Shown: positions 9,426 to 18,886 of the stretch, piece by piece
Numbering within the stretch: position 1 is the stretch's first letter
How the letters are laid out: the number at the start of each line of letters is the position of its first letter
Program-made: the position numbers and the translations under genes
DNA from: Psychrobacter urativorans
Lineage (GTDB): Bacteria; Pseudomonadota; Gammaproteobacteria; Pseudomonadales; Moraxellaceae
Assembly (NCBI RefSeq): GCF_001298525.1
Contig: NZ_CP012678.1
Location: 372,001-436,000, forward strand
Direction: 5' to 3'
DNA length: 64,000 bases
The notes under the pieces: model-generated
The model's input: the letters and a program-made list of their open reading frames with translations, nothing else
Told to the model about the DNA's origin: nothing
Database searches by the model: none

Positions 9426-10211
9426 ATGAAATTACAAATCAGCCATCAAACCAACTATTACTATGGCGAGCTGGCGTATCGGAGCGTGCAGTATATTCGC
9501 ATGACTCCCATGCAGATGCCGCATCAAATTATTCACCAATGGAGTGTCATGCTGCCTAAAGTAGCCACTAACCAAAAAGACGGCTTTGGTAATGACTGGC
9601 TGACCCTCAGCCGCAATGAGGCACATAATAATCTACAGATGCAAGCATCAGGTATCGTCGAAATAAATACCGATACCGAACGCTTAGAAGATATGGCACA
9701 CGTCCCCTACTTGCTATTTACCGTCCAAAGTCCGTTAACTGAGTGCTCAGCCGCTATGCGTGCTTTTGCTGCGCCTTATCTCAAAGACCCCACTCATGAC
9801 CATTTAAAAGCAATGGCTGCCGACCTGATTACCAAGATGCCCTTTATCAAGGACATGACTCATGTTGGCACCACGGCTACTGAAGCCTTTGCCATTGGTG
9901 CAGGTGTCTGCCAAGACCATACCCATGTGTTTATCGGCTGCTGTCGTGACCAGCATATCCCCGCGCGTTACGTGTCCGGCTATCTGTATGATGATACCGA
10001 AAACCATATGGCAAGCCATGCGTGGGCAGAGGTTTGGCTAGATGGTTACTGGTATACTTTTGATGTCTCCAATCAGCTGTTTGCGCCAAGCTCGCATGTG
10101 TACGTAGCCATTGGACGTGATTATTTGGATGCCGCGCCAGTACGCGGGGTGCGCATGGGCGGTGGTTACGAAAATCTCTACAGTCAAGTATTGGTGACAC
10201 GTTTATCTTAA
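9426..10211 (+). CDS. Transglutaminase-like cysteine protease of the Anbu operon
   Basis: This 261-residue protein has an N-terminal bacterial transglutaminase-like beta domain (MKLQISHQTNYYYG..., ending near residue 90) and a transglutaminase-core domain. The catalytic triad is visible: Cys162 in GAGVCQDHTH, His198 in ASHAWAEVW and Asp213 in YTFDVSN. No signal peptide is present, so it should act in the cytosol. Bacterial members usually act as proteases or amidases. It begins 70 bp after the ATP-grasp/alpha-E gene, with AGGA 8 nt upstream of the ATG, and is followed 79 bp later by the Anbu gene. The shared context suggests it removes or remodels the product made by the ATP-grasp enzyme; this is inference. 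Confidence 0.92.
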   Translation: MKLQISHQTNYYYGELAYRSVQYIRMTPMQMPHQIIHQWSVMLPKVATNQKDGFGNDWLTLSRNEAHNNLQMQASGIVEINTDTERLEDMAHVPYLLFTVQSPLTECSAAMRAFAAPYLKDPTHDHLKAMAADLITKMPFIKDMTHVGTTATEAFAIGAGVCQDHTHVFIGCCRDQHIPARYVSGYLYDDTENHMASHAWAEVWLDGYWYTFDVSNQLFAPSSHVYVAIGRDYLDAAPVRGVRMGGGYENLYSQVLVTRLS

Positions 10212-10290
10212 CTGATATCACAACGGTACGATTGATGGTTGTTTATAGTTATTATCTATAATTACTGTTATTTATAATTAAGGAAGTTTA

Positions 10291-11031
10291 ATGACCTATT
10301 GCGCCGCTATTCGCCTAAAAGACGGCATGATTTTTGCCAGCGACACGCGTACCAATGCTGGCGTGGATCATATCTCAACCTTTAGAAAGCTGTATCAATA
10401 CGGAGTTGAGGGCGAACGCTTTATTGTGCTGCAAACGGCTGGTAGCTTAGCAACGTCGCAAGCGGTCTTTACCAAGATTCAGCATGATATAGACCAGCGC
10501 CAAGAGAGCAATCTACATACAGTCGCCACCTTGTTCGATGCCGCGCAAATGGTTGGCGAATGTATGCGTAACGTCATGAATCATGCCAAAATGATTGCCA
10601 ATGACCCCAGTAGCAGCACATTTACCAGCTCATTTATGCTGGGTGGTCAGATAAAAGGACAACTGCCTGAATTATATATGATTTACCCTGAAGGCAATTG
10701 CATCCGAGCCACCCAAGATACCCCATTTTTTCAGCTCGGCGAAAGTAAATACGGCAAGCCCATTTTGGATCGTGCCGTCACTTATGATACCGATGTTAAG
10801 CATGCGATGCGGGCGCTGATGTTGTCCTTTGACTCTACCATTCATTCAAACTTGTCCGTTGGCATGCCCATTGATGTGGTGATTTATCAAAATGACAGCT
10901 TAATCTTGCCAAAAGGTCGACGTATTGATGAACATGATGCTTATTTTAATATCCTGCGTTACGAGTGGGCAGAAGCCATACGGCGCAGCTTGATTGAGCT
11001 GCCCGCCTGCCCTGATGATTATTGGACTTAA
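10291..11031 (+). CDS. Anbu proteasome-like protease
   Basis: This 246-residue protein begins MTYCAAIRLKDGMIFASDTRTNAGVDHI in overall pattern, the hallmark of Anbu, the ancestral beta-subunit relative of the proteasome and HslV. Removal of Met1 would expose Thr2 as the N-terminal nucleophile, and no propeptide is seen. Anbu forms ring-shaped or helical oligomers, and a clear protease activity has been hard to show. AAGGAAG lies 6 nt before the ATG. It is the last gene of the operon, ending at a strong terminator. Association of Anbu with ATP-grasp, alpha-E and transglutaminase genes is a recurrent arrangement in proteobacteria. Confidence 0.92.
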   Translation: MTYCAAIRLKDGMIFASDTRTNAGVDHISTFRKLYQYGVEGERFIVLQTAGSLATSQAVFTKIQHDIDQRQESNLHTVATLFDAAQMVGECMRNVMNHAKMIANDPSSSTFTSSFMLGGQIKGQLPELYMIYPEGNCIRATQDTPFFQLGESKYGKPILDRAVTYDTDVKHAMRALMLSFDSTIHSNLSVGMPIDVVIYQNDSLILPKGRRIDEHDAYFNILRYEWAEAIRRSLIELPACPDDYWT

Positions 11032-11073
11032 CTATTCGACAAACATAGCTAAGGGTTAGTATTTATAAAAATA

Positions 11074-11115
11074 AAAAAGGAGCAATGCGTCAAAGTTTAA
11101 CGGCTGCTCCTTTTT
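11074..11115. terminator. Bidirectional rho-independent terminator
   Basis: An 11-bp stem AAAAAGGAGCA (11074-11084) pairs with TGCTCCTTTTT (11105-11115). It has A and T runs on the two sides, so it can serve both the Anbu operon and the convergent DUF819 gene. Confidence 0.75.
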
Positions 11116-11166
11116 ATATTATCTATCAATATTAGAAATTAACTGACCGTAGAAACTCATTTACCC

Positions 11167-12411
11167 TTAACTGACCACCAAGCGCATCAATTGCGTGCTG
11201 ATATAACCCCCTACCGTGCCCATCGCATAGCCAAGAATCCCTAAAAATACCCCAACTGGCGCAAGTGACGGATGAAAAGCAGTGGCAACAATTGGTGCTG
11301 ACGACGCCCCGCCAGTATTGGCATTGGAACCAACCGCCAAAAAGAAAAACGGCGCACGAGTGATTCTAGCAACTGCAAAAACAATAATAACGTGGATAAC
11401 CATCCATACAAAACCGATGAGCAATAATCGCCATTGAGAGACAATACCGGCAAGATTTATTTGCATCCCAATAGCCGCAATTAATACGAAAATGAAAACT
11501 GTACCAATTTTCGACGCACCGACGTGATCGAGTCGTCTAATTTTAGTAAAAGAAAAAACGACACCGATTAAGGTAATCATCACCACCATCCAAAAAAACG
11601 CGCTAGCAAAGCTATATTGCACTGCCCATGCATATGGTGCAAAAAATGCTGCGATTTGTTCTCCGGCAAAATGTGCTAAGCCAACCATGGCAAAACACAG
11701 TCCAAACATCACCATCAAATCATTTAAAGTTGCAGGACGCGCATGATCGCGCTCATAGTTCTCAACAGCGGTAATGACTTTATCAATACTACTGGTATCT
11801 GCCTTTAACCAACGGTCAATCTTATCACTGTGCTTTGCCATGACCAATATAGCCAGCAGCCATAACGATGCATTGGTGGTATCAACCAAAATCATCATCC
11901 CAAACAAGTTATCACTAACCCCAAACAGCTCTTTCATGGCTGCTTGGTTTGCCGCGCCGCCAATCCAACTGCCCGCAACGGCTGAAAATCCACGCCAAAG
12001 CGTGTCATCGGTAAACATATCAGGCGACACCCACTTTGCCAACCCTAAGCTTATTGGACCACTAATGATAATTGCCACGGTTGCCGCCAAAAACATGGCA
12101 ATAGCTTTCCAGCCTAGCCCTAGTATTTTGGGTACATCCATCGATAAGGTCATCAACAATAAGCTTGCAGGCAATAAATAAGTAGCCGTGAAATTATAAA
12201 TTTGCGAGCCAATACCATCCGCAAAAACGCCAAGACTGTTTAACGTTGCCGGTATAAAGCAGCATAAGACAATACCTGGAAGAACGGCATAAAAACGTCG
12301 CCAGAATTTACCCGGTAAGCCTTGGGTATAAAAGACCAAGCCAATAATAGCCATGATAATACCAAACGCTACAGGCAGGCTTTCTATGGCTAAGTCAGAA
12401 ATGGCACGCAT
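11167..12411 (-). CDS. DUF819 family integral membrane protein (YjcL-like)
   Basis: This 414-residue, very hydrophobic protein has about ten predicted membrane helices. It includes AVAGSWIGGAANQAAMKELFG and, near the end, AVGSNANTGGASSAPIVATAF, the conserved glycine/asparagine-rich blocks of the DUF819 (YjcL) family. The two halves look like an inverted structural repeat with paired re-entrant motifs, as in several secondary carriers. Some plant relatives export or import organic substrates, but the bacterial substrate is unknown. GGAG lies 8 nt upstream of the chosen ATG. It is monocistronic and convergent with the Anbu operon. Confidence 0.88.
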   Translation of the reverse strand: MRAISDLAIESLPVAFGIIMAIIGLVFYTQGLPGKFWRRFYAVLPGIVLCCFIPATLNSLGVFADGIGSQIYNFTATYLLPASLLLMTLSMDVPKILGLGWKAIAMFLAATVAIIISGPISLGLAKWVSPDMFTDDTLWRGFSAVAGSWIGGAANQAAMKELFGVSDNLFGMMILVDTTNASLWLLAILVMAKHSDKIDRWLKADTSSIDKVITAVENYERDHARPATLNDLMVMFGLCFAMVGLAHFAGEQIAAFFAPYAWAVQYSFASAFFWMVVMITLIGVVFSFTKIRRLDHVGASKIGTVFIFVLIAAIGMQINLAGIVSQWRLLLIGFVWMVIHVIIVFAVARITRAPFFFLAVGSNANTGGASSAPIVATAFHPSLAPVGVFLGILGYAMGTVGGYISTQLMRLVVS

Positions 12412-12532
12412 CGCATCGCTCCAAATTACAGAAAAAATTGTCAGTATATATAAGGCTAAAACGACATAAAAGCAGGCATTTAAATCAGACAGACCTAAGC
12501 ATTAAGTATTGTCTAGACGTAAACACAGACAC

Positions 12533-12564
12533 AAAAAAGCCAGATAACAAGTATCTGGCTTTTT
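12533..12564 (-). terminator. Terminator of the DEAD-box helicase gene
   Basis: AAAAAAGCCAGATA (12533-12546) and TATCTGGCTTTTT (12552-12564) form a 13-bp stem with a 5-nt loop. It lies just past the helicase stop codon. Confidence 0.75.
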
Positions 12565-12599
12565 AATAGAGTATCTAGTAAGCAACTAAATGAATAGGC

Positions 12600-14267
12600 T
12601 TATGAAGAGGTGTTACCACGGTTGCCACCGTTTGGACGACCATTACCACCTGTACGGCTGGCTGGACGACCTTGGCTACCGCTTGGACGACCACGACCCG
12701 TTGCAGCACGCTCACCACGTGGAACGCCAGTGCTATCGCCACGGCTAGGAGCACCAGTGCGCTTGCCTTGATACGGCTTGCCACCTGAACGCTCACTTGG
12801 TTTGCCAGATGTATCACGTGGCTTACCGGCATAACCGCTGTCATTGCTGGCGCGTTGACCCGTTGCTGCGCTGTCACTTGAGCGACCACGAGCATTAGCA
12901 GGATTACCTTGATAGCCACCGCTTGAGCGACCACGACCTTGACCATTACCGCCGCCGTTTGAACGACCACGACCGCGACCACGTGGGCTGCCTTTATTAT
13001 CGCTAGGTACGTACGTTTTCTTAGCTTCCATACCTTCAATGATACAGACTTCCATTTTACGATCTAAATAACGATTAATCGCGTTAAGCTGTGGACGGTC
13101 ATCCATGCTGCATAAGCTGATAGCAACACCAGTACGACCGGCACGACCACAACGACCGATACGATGCACGTAATCTTCAGTTTGGCGTGGTAAATCGTAG
13201 TTGATAACATGCGATAACGCTGGCACGTCAAGACCACGGGCAGCAACGTCAGTCGCTACTAGGATTTTACATTTACCGTTACGTAGGTCTTGCACAATGC
13301 GGTTACGCTTGCTTTGTGGCAAATCACCATGTAAGAAGCTGGCTTTATGACCTTGTTCTTGTAACGATTTTGCTAATTTTTCAGTGCTACGTTTGGTTGC
13401 AGCAAAGATAATGATTTGTTCCATATCTTTGGCACAAACGATTTTATCAAGCAAACGGTTTTTGTGATCAAAATCATCACAGTAATATACTTTTTCTTCA
13501 ATGTGTGCAGATTCAACTTTAATTGAAACGCGCTCAGGGTTTTTGGTGAAGCTTGCTGCGATTTTGCCAACAGGACCATCCCAAGTTGCTGAACACATGA
13601 TGGTTTGACGGCTGCTCGGTGCAGCTTTTAGGATATCATTGATATCATCAGCAAAACCCATGTCTAACATGCGATCCGCTTCGTCAAGTACCAATACTTC
13701 AAGCGTTGATAAATCTACGCGACCAGCATTGATATGGTCAAGTAAACGACCTGGGGTTGCAACAATGACTTGAACGCCTTTTTTCAACGCTGTAATCTGA
13801 CCGTTGTATGGTGCGCCGCCCACTAATGGTACGCAGAATAGACCGCGCATGTCTTTAGAATAGGTGCGAACGCTATCATGTACTTGCTGAGCAAGTTCAC
13901 GGGTTGGCGTTAGGATAAGGGCTTTAGTTAATTTATCGAAGCTGGTTGCACGGCTCAAACGATCAAGTACTGGGATAACGAATGCAGCGGTTTTACCACT
14001 ACCCGTTTGCGCAGATAATAAAAGGTCACGACCAGCTAGAGCAAAAGGAATAGCTTCTGCTTGGATAGGTGTTGGATGAGTATAACCACTGCGATCAAGC
14101 GCAATAAGAATTGGCTTGGCAATATTAAGGTCAGTAAAGGTGGTTTTGTTGTCTTCAGCAGCGTCATTAGCAGGCGCTTGAGTATTATTATTGTCTGAAG
14201 TAGTTGCGGTGTCAGTGTTTTCGATGATGCCGTTTTCAGCAGCGATTGCAGATAAGATGTCAGTCAT
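12600..14267 (-). CDS. DEAD-box ATP-dependent RNA helicase with RGG-type tail
   Basis: This protein of about 555 residues unwinds RNA duplexes. Its core shows the Q-motif (THPTPIQAEAIP), Walker A AQTGSGKT, PTRELAQQ, GG, TPGRLLDH, the DEAD box in VLDEADRMLDMGF, SAT, and HRIGRCGRAGR near residue 370. After residue 420 comes a long low-complexity tail rich in Gly, Arg, Ser and Asn, likely an RNA-binding, disordered region. This resembles RhlE/CsdA-type helicases, which help ribosome assembly and mRNA decay in the cold. The start at 14267 has AAGGA 6 nt upstream; a longer frame from 14339 is less likely. It has a long leader (see the gap entry). Confidence 0.93.
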   Translation of the reverse strand: MTDILSAIAAENGIIENTDTATTSDNNNTQAPANDAAEDNKTTFTDLNIAKPILIALDRSGYTHPTPIQAEAIPFALAGRDLLLSAQTGSGKTAAFVIPVLDRLSRATSFDKLTKALILTPTRELAQQVHDSVRTYSKDMRGLFCVPLVGGAPYNGQITALKKGVQVIVATPGRLLDHINAGRVDLSTLEVLVLDEADRMLDMGFADDINDILKAAPSSRQTIMCSATWDGPVGKIAASFTKNPERVSIKVESAHIEEKVYYCDDFDHKNRLLDKIVCAKDMEQIIIFAATKRSTEKLAKSLQEQGHKASFLHGDLPQSKRNRIVQDLRNGKCKILVATDVAARGLDVPALSHVINYDLPRQTEDYVHRIGRCGRAGRTGVAISLCSMDDRPQLNAINRYLDRKMEVCIIEGMEAKKTYVPSDNKGSPRGRGRGRSNGGGNGQGRGRSSGGYQGNPANARGRSSDSAATGQRASNDSGYAGKPRDTSGKPSERSGGKPYQGKRTGAPSRGDSTGVPRGERAATGRGRPSGSQGRPASRTGGNGRPNGGNRGNTSS

Positions 14268-14708
14268 GTGTATCCTTGGTGGTATAAGCTGCTGTAAATT
14301 CAGCAAACTTGATGCACACCACTGATAACCGTTCATCATGCCAGCTTGTTATCAAAATAATGATAAATAAGTAGGAATGCTGTCTGACGTATTTTGGTGG
14401 TAGTGCCGAGTGTCTTACCCTTGTCTGTTATTTACAGTCCATCTATGCTTTGTCCAAAGCAGATAAACGCAAACCACAACCAATCTAGTACATACTAGTA
14501 GATAAGATATGAGTCAAAAATAATAGGATTATTTAAGTACACAAAATCATCGGCAACAATTACTCTTGGTCATCCTAGACCCAAAATCGCAGGCGATGTT
14601 ATCAATCTCATAATTCACGTCAGTCTAAGCTAACGTGGGGACGCAGTATAGCACAGTAAATATTATATGGGCATTTATTTTTGATTTATTTTCATAAGCC
14701 TTATGTTG
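14268..14708 (-). other. Long leader/promoter region of the helicase gene
   Basis: No gene is seen in this 441-bp stretch. Two -10-like hexamers on the minus strand (TATAAT at 14662-14667 and TATACT at 14645-14650) would give an untranslated leader of more than 350 nt. Long leaders are known for cold-induced helicase mRNAs such as csdA. Any regulatory structure here is inference. Confidence 0.35.
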
Positions 14709-15791
14709 TTAACGCAATGTTTTTACTTCCGTCGTATAAGTGGGCAGTTGCCATGCACCGCCCGCCTCTATCATACGGCATAGACCTGTTGTGCTTTCAT
14801 GGCTTTTGGTAAAACGCGTTCCTGTCCAAATCCAATAGGTTTTACTTAAACAATCACCGATACCGCGCCCTTTTTGTACCGAACTGATTTTACCACTGTC
14901 GTAATCTGTTGCACTGGTGGTGACCAGTACTGGGTTATAAGGTTTGCTATCGTTCATGACCCACATGCCAGCACCCGTATTATATGCCGCCATCCAACAA
15001 TCATGCTGCACCAATAATTGCGTACCATTCAGGCGACTGACCTGCCACGGTGATTGATCCGCTAAGTTCGGACAGTCACTATCCACGTCTTTTATCGTGC
15101 TTTGCATTAAAGCGGATAACTGTGAAGACTTCATGCTGAATTTTTTATTACTCGTCGAGTTAGCCTTAGGATTCGGTGTGACTAAGCGCAGTTGTGGCGC
15201 AGGTTTAGGTGGCAGTACACTATTATTCGGTTTACTGGCTTTATTAGCGCTGATAAAAGCGCTGGTTGTGCCTATGCGTCCTTGTGCCTCATCCGCTTTT
15301 AGCATCACAGCCGTTGCACCTTTATCAGACAACTGCCAGCGCGAGTTACGCAGTACCAACTCAATCTTGCTCGATTTGGTGAGCGCGTCAAGCAGCGCGG
15401 TAACTTGCGCTGAAGTAAAATCTGCGTCACCTGCTGCTGCTGAAAAAGCTTTGGTCTCACCTAAATTTTTATCATTGATAAATAATGAAATACGGTGACG
15501 GTTACCCAATTGTAGCAAGGCTTTAGAAGAGCTGTCTTTAGCACCGCCGAGTTTTACTTTTCCAATTACGCCTGCATTAGCACCAGCATGTCGAATCAAT
15601 AGTACCGATACCGGAAAATCGCTGTTTTCCTCCGCTTGATACCCTGCCAGCCTGCAAGTCCGTGTGTTATCACAGACCACTTGCCAGTCTTGGTAAGTAA
15701 AATCAACAGGTGCAGCAGCCATAGTAAGGGGGCTAAATAAAGCGGCACTAACGGCGGTTAATGTGGATAGTAGCATTTTATTTTTTATCAT
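14709..15791 (-). CDS. DUF1176 domain exported protein
   Basis: This protein of about 360 residues has a typical signal peptide (MIKNKMLLSTLTAVSAALF..., cleavage after MAA near residue 26). The mature part begins VDFTYQDWQVVCDNTRTCRLAGY, the conserved opening of the DUF1176 family, and contains paired cysteines (CDN..TCR, DCP, HDCW, GDCLSKTYW, LCR) consistent with disulfides in the periplasm. The function of the family is unknown. The start at 15791 is chosen because the signal peptide begins there; an in-frame ATG at 15890 would add 33 Asn-rich residues before it. Confidence 0.88.
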   Translation of the reverse strand: MIKNKMLLSTLTAVSAALFSPLTMAAAPVDFTYQDWQVVCDNTRTCRLAGYQAEENSDFPVSVLLIRHAGANAGVIGKVKLGGAKDSSSKALLQLGNRHRISLFINDKNLGETKAFSAAAGDADFTSAQVTALLDALTKSSKIELVLRNSRWQLSDKGATAVMLKADEAQGRIGTTSAFISANKASKPNNSVLPPKPAPQLRLVTPNPKANSTSNKKFSMKSSQLSALMQSTIKDVDSDCPNLADQSPWQVSRLNGTQLLVQHDCWMAAYNTGAGMWVMNDSKPYNPVLVTTSATDYDSGKISSVQKGRGIGDCLSKTYWIWTGTRFTKSHESTTGLCRMIEAGGAWQLPTYTTEVKTLR

Positions 15792-16140
15792 TAATTTTCT
15801 TGTCTTAATTATATTATTGGAGTTAGAGATATCGTTATTGGCGCTAACCAGCAAATACGCTTGCGTCAGTTGGTTTGGAGTATTGTTCATAGTTGGTACT
15901 CGTCAACAGAGAAAGTAAAAAATGATTTCCTTGCAGCAGCACGCTGTTATCTTAACCTAGCGATGTTTCTATCTGTTGTACTAATGTACCATTGTGTAAA
16001 TCAATAAGTAAGTTAATTTTATTGAAGAACATAAGTTTATTTAAATTAATAAAAAAATAAGACAAATAAGTTAAAAACCTATCTGTCTTGTTAAATTTTT
16101 TACTCATTTTAGATAACAGCACTTATCTACACATTATACG
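15792..16140. other. AT-rich intergenic stretch
   Basis: Beyond the possible N-terminal extension of the DUF1176 gene (15792-15890), this stretch shows no gene, hairpin or repeat that could be supported. It separates the DUF1176 gene from the stop codon of the YghU-type gene. Confidence 0.5.
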
Positions 16141-17007
16141 TTAGTTAATGGGTTTTAAAGATAAATCCACACCACGCTTCACCGCAGGGCGTTTGGCAAT
16201 GTCTTGCGCCCAGCGCTGTACATGTGGGTAGCTATCCACTTGTAAGAATTCAGCTGCATCGTAAAGTTTACCCAGCACCAATTGCCCATACCACGCCCAA
16301 ATAATGATGTCGGCAATATTATAGTCTGAGTCATTATTGCCGCACATATATTTGTTATTTTTAAGATGCTGATTAAGTACATCAAGCTGACGTTTGGTTT
16401 CCATCGTATAACGATTGATGGGATATTCCATCGGCTCGGGAGCATAGGCATAAAAATGTCCAAAGCCGCCCCCTAAAAATGGTGCACTACCTACTTGCCA
16501 CATAAGCCAAGACAAGCACTCTGCGCGCGCGTGCCCTTGGGTCAGAGGCACAAATTTGCCAAATTTTTCTGCTAAATATAATAAAATGGCACCAGACTCG
16601 AAAAGCTTGATAGGCTCATTTTTATTATTTGCCGCATCGACAGCGGAATAATCAACTAACGCTGGAATCTTTGAGTTAGGATTAATCGCGACAAAATCTG
16701 AGCCAAACTGATCTCCTGCTGAGATATCAATTTGGTAAGCATCATAGGCTGCTTCTTTGATACCCAGTTCAGCCAACTCTTCTAATAAAATATTTACTTT
16801 CACCCCGTTTGGGGTGTTCAGTGAGTACAGCTGTAGTGGCGCATCGCCTACTGGTAGCGTCTGCTCATGGCGCGCGCCAGCCGTTGGACTATTGGTACTT
16901 GCGAATTTGCCACCATTTTCTTTATCATTTGTCCATACTTTAGGCAGTTTATAGCTAGTATCTGCTGCCGTAGAAGTCATATCAGTCTCTTTACTATTCT
17001 TACTCAT
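16141..17007 (-). CDS. yghU: Glutathione transferase-family disulfide-bond oxidoreductase YghU
   Basis: This 288-residue protein has the same length as E. coli YghU. It shows the YghU-type N-terminal extension (SYKLPKVWTNDKENGGKFASTN), a thioredoxin-fold half with LQLYSLNTPNGVKVNILLEEL and INPNSKIPALVD, the SGAILLYLAEKFG block that contacts glutathione, and an all-helical C-terminal half ending in IAKRPAVKRGVDL. In E. coli the enzyme binds two glutathiones and reduces disulfides and organic hydroperoxides. AAGGA is 8 nt upstream of the ATG. It is monocistronic. Physiological substrate unknown here. Confidence 0.92.
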   Translation of the reverse strand: MSKNSKETDMTSTAADTSYKLPKVWTNDKENGGKFASTNSPTAGARHEQTLPVGDAPLQLYSLNTPNGVKVNILLEELAELGIKEAAYDAYQIDISAGDQFGSDFVAINPNSKIPALVDYSAVDAANNKNEPIKLFESGAILLYLAEKFGKFVPLTQGHARAECLSWLMWQVGSAPFLGGGFGHFYAYAPEPMEYPINRYTMETKRQLDVLNQHLKNNKYMCGNNDSDYNIADIIIWAWYGQLVLGKLYDAAEFLQVDSYPHVQRWAQDIAKRPAVKRGVDLSLKPIN

Positions 17008-17376
17008 GAGATAGTCCTTGTTCTAAATGAATGTTGATTGGGTATTAATTGATAATTGAGTAGTGCCATTACTGCTATTTAGGTTTTTAGATCGTACTGA
17101 TGGTAAATACAGCATTATTTTACTATAGCGAGAGTATGCCTATTGGTGACAGTCCTCTCATGTAACTAATGTAGCCTTTTTTAAGCTGAATATTTGCCTT
17201 TTTAGTATGGAGACGGTTACCTTGCTCATCTTTTATTACTCTAGGCTTATTCTTATAATGTGGGTTATGGTGAGATAAAACTGACCGATAAAATAGTAAT
17301 AGAAATTGTGATAGGTGTGTTATCAATGCGCTGTCATGAAAAGTTTAAAAAGGTTTAAATTGATGGTGATGGTTAT
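17008..17376. other. Intergenic region between yghU and the MFS gene
   Basis: The two flanking genes are divergent, so promoters for both should lie here. A short minus-strand frame at 17123-17326 has no recognisable features and no ribosome site. No other structure was seen. Confidence 0.4.
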
Positions 17377-18753
17377 ATGGTGACATTAACAGCAGTACAA
17401 AGTAAATATCTGCCTTATGTACTGGCAGTGGCGCTATTTATGCAGATTTTAGATGCCACGATATTAAACACCGCGCTACCGCAAATGGCGAAAGCGCTTG
17501 GTGAGTCACCGCTAAAAATGCAGTGGGCAGTCATCAGTTATGCCTTAACGTTAGCTATCTTTATTCCCATTAGTGGATTTTTAGCCGATAAATATGGGAC
17601 ACGTCGTGTTTTCTTATCCGCGATAATTATATTTTGTATTGGCTCACTACTCTGTGCAGTCTCGTCTACTTTGAACTTTTTAATTAGTGCAAGAATTTTG
17701 CAAGCGCTTGGTGGTGCGATGATGACACCAGTGGCGCGCTTAATTTTAGTGAAGTCTTATCCGCGCAATCAGCTGTTAACGGTGATGAATTTTGCGGTCA
17801 TTCCAGCACTTATTGCGCCATTAGTTGGACCATTACTGGGTGGTTATTTGGTGCAGTACGCCAGTTGGCACTGGATATTTTTGATAAATATTCCGATGGG
17901 CATCGTCGGTTTTATACTAGGGAAAAAATTAGTACCAGCGTTATTTGAAGATACCAAGCGCCTTGATTGGTCAGGCTTTATATTATTTGCGGCGGCGGCA
18001 TGTGGGTTTACACTAGCTGTTGAGTTTGCATCACAAACGGGTCGTGGTCTTTATAGTCTCCTGTTTGTCTTGATATCCTCCGTTCTGCTGGGTGCGTATG
18101 TTTGGCACGCGAAACGTCAACAATTCCCATTATTTTCTTTGAGCTTGTTTAGTATCCGTACCTTTCGAATTGGGATTACGGGTAATTTATTTACGCGTTT
18201 AGGTATCAGTGCCGTACCGTTTTTATTACCCCTGTTATTACAGGTGGTGTTTGAATTTTCACCCTCACAAGCAGGTTGGTTACTGGCGCCTATTGCGGTA
18301 GGCGCGATTAGTGTGAAACCTTTTGTGAGCAAGCTTATTCAGCGCTATAGTTATCGGACGGTTTTGGTCTATAACACCTTTTTATTAGGCGTTTTAATCA
18401 TTATGTTGGCACAGTTCAATAATCCTGCCCATTGGCCTTGGTTTATACCTGTATTAACGTTAATGGGCGCTTGTAACTCTATGCAATTCAGCGCCATGAA
18501 CACTATTACCATTGGTGATTTACAAGGCACACAAACGAGTAGTGGTAACAGCTTGATGGCGGTCAACCAACAGTTAGCCATCAGCTTTGGTATCGCCTTT
18601 GGCGCGGCAATGCTGAACTTATTGCGTGAACGCCTACATATAGATACGCTTATTGCTTTTCATATCACTTACTGGATATTGGGCGGGATGACCATTCTCT
18701 CAGGGATGTATTTCTTACGCTTAAAACCAGAAGATGGTCGCGGCTTGTATTAA
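17377..18753 (+). CDS. DHA2-type major facilitator superfamily exporter
   Basis: This 458-residue membrane protein belongs to the EmrB/QacA (DHA2, 14-helix) group of proton-driven exporters. It is near the MdtD/HsrA subgroup in length and opening. Visible marks are LDATILNTALPQMA in helix 1 (motif D1), GFLADKYGTRRVF after helix 2 (motif A) and LGGAMMTPVARLI with an Arg. The substrate cannot be told. It lies alone between yghU (divergent) and the bacterioferritin genes (convergent). A weak GGTGATGG precedes the ATG; a nearby in-frame alternative start is possible. Confidence 0.9.
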   Translation: MVTLTAVQSKYLPYVLAVALFMQILDATILNTALPQMAKALGESPLKMQWAVISYALTLAIFIPISGFLADKYGTRRVFLSAIIIFCIGSLLCAVSSTLNFLISARILQALGGAMMTPVARLILVKSYPRNQLLTVMNFAVIPALIAPLVGPLLGGYLVQYASWHWIFLINIPMGIVGFILGKKLVPALFEDTKRLDWSGFILFAAAACGFTLAVEFASQTGRGLYSLLFVLISSVLLGAYVWHAKRQQFPLFSLSLFSIRTFRIGITGNLFTRLGISAVPFLLPLLLQVVFEFSPSQAGWLLAPIAVGAISVKPFVSKLIQRYSYRTVLVYNTFLLGVLIIMLAQFNNPAHWPWFIPVLTLMGACNSMQFSAMNTITIGDLQGTQTSSGNSLMAVNQQLAISFGIAFGAAMLNLLRERLHIDTLIAFHITYWILGGMTILSGMYFLRLKPEDGRGLY

Positions 18754-18810
18754 AGACAACCATTTGAGTCGAAGATATATTAGTCAAAAATATAATTGAA
18801 AATCAGACAC

Positions 18811-18848
18811 AAAAAAGCCAGCAGTCGCTTTATAAAACGACTGCTGGC
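18811..18848 (-). terminator. Terminator of the bacterioferritin gene
   Basis: GCCAGCAGTCG (18817-18827) pairs perfectly with CGACTGCTGGC (18838-18848). The T run is on the minus strand, so it terminates the bfr transcript. Confidence 0.75.
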
Positions 18849-18886
18849 AAGTTTGAAGAGCTTATTTAGCTTTAATCTATATCATA

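Noticed and set aside
12575..13039. Long Val/Ala-rich frame within the helicase tail
   Set aside because: It is the same-strand alternate frame of the Gly/Arg-rich repeat tail, a composition artefact.
15097..15498. 133-residue antisense frame
   Set aside because: Opposite to the DUF1176 gene, which has a signal peptide and family motifs.
17123..17326. 67-residue minus-strand frame upstream of the MFS gene
   Set aside because: No ribosome site or domain; lies in the divergent control region.
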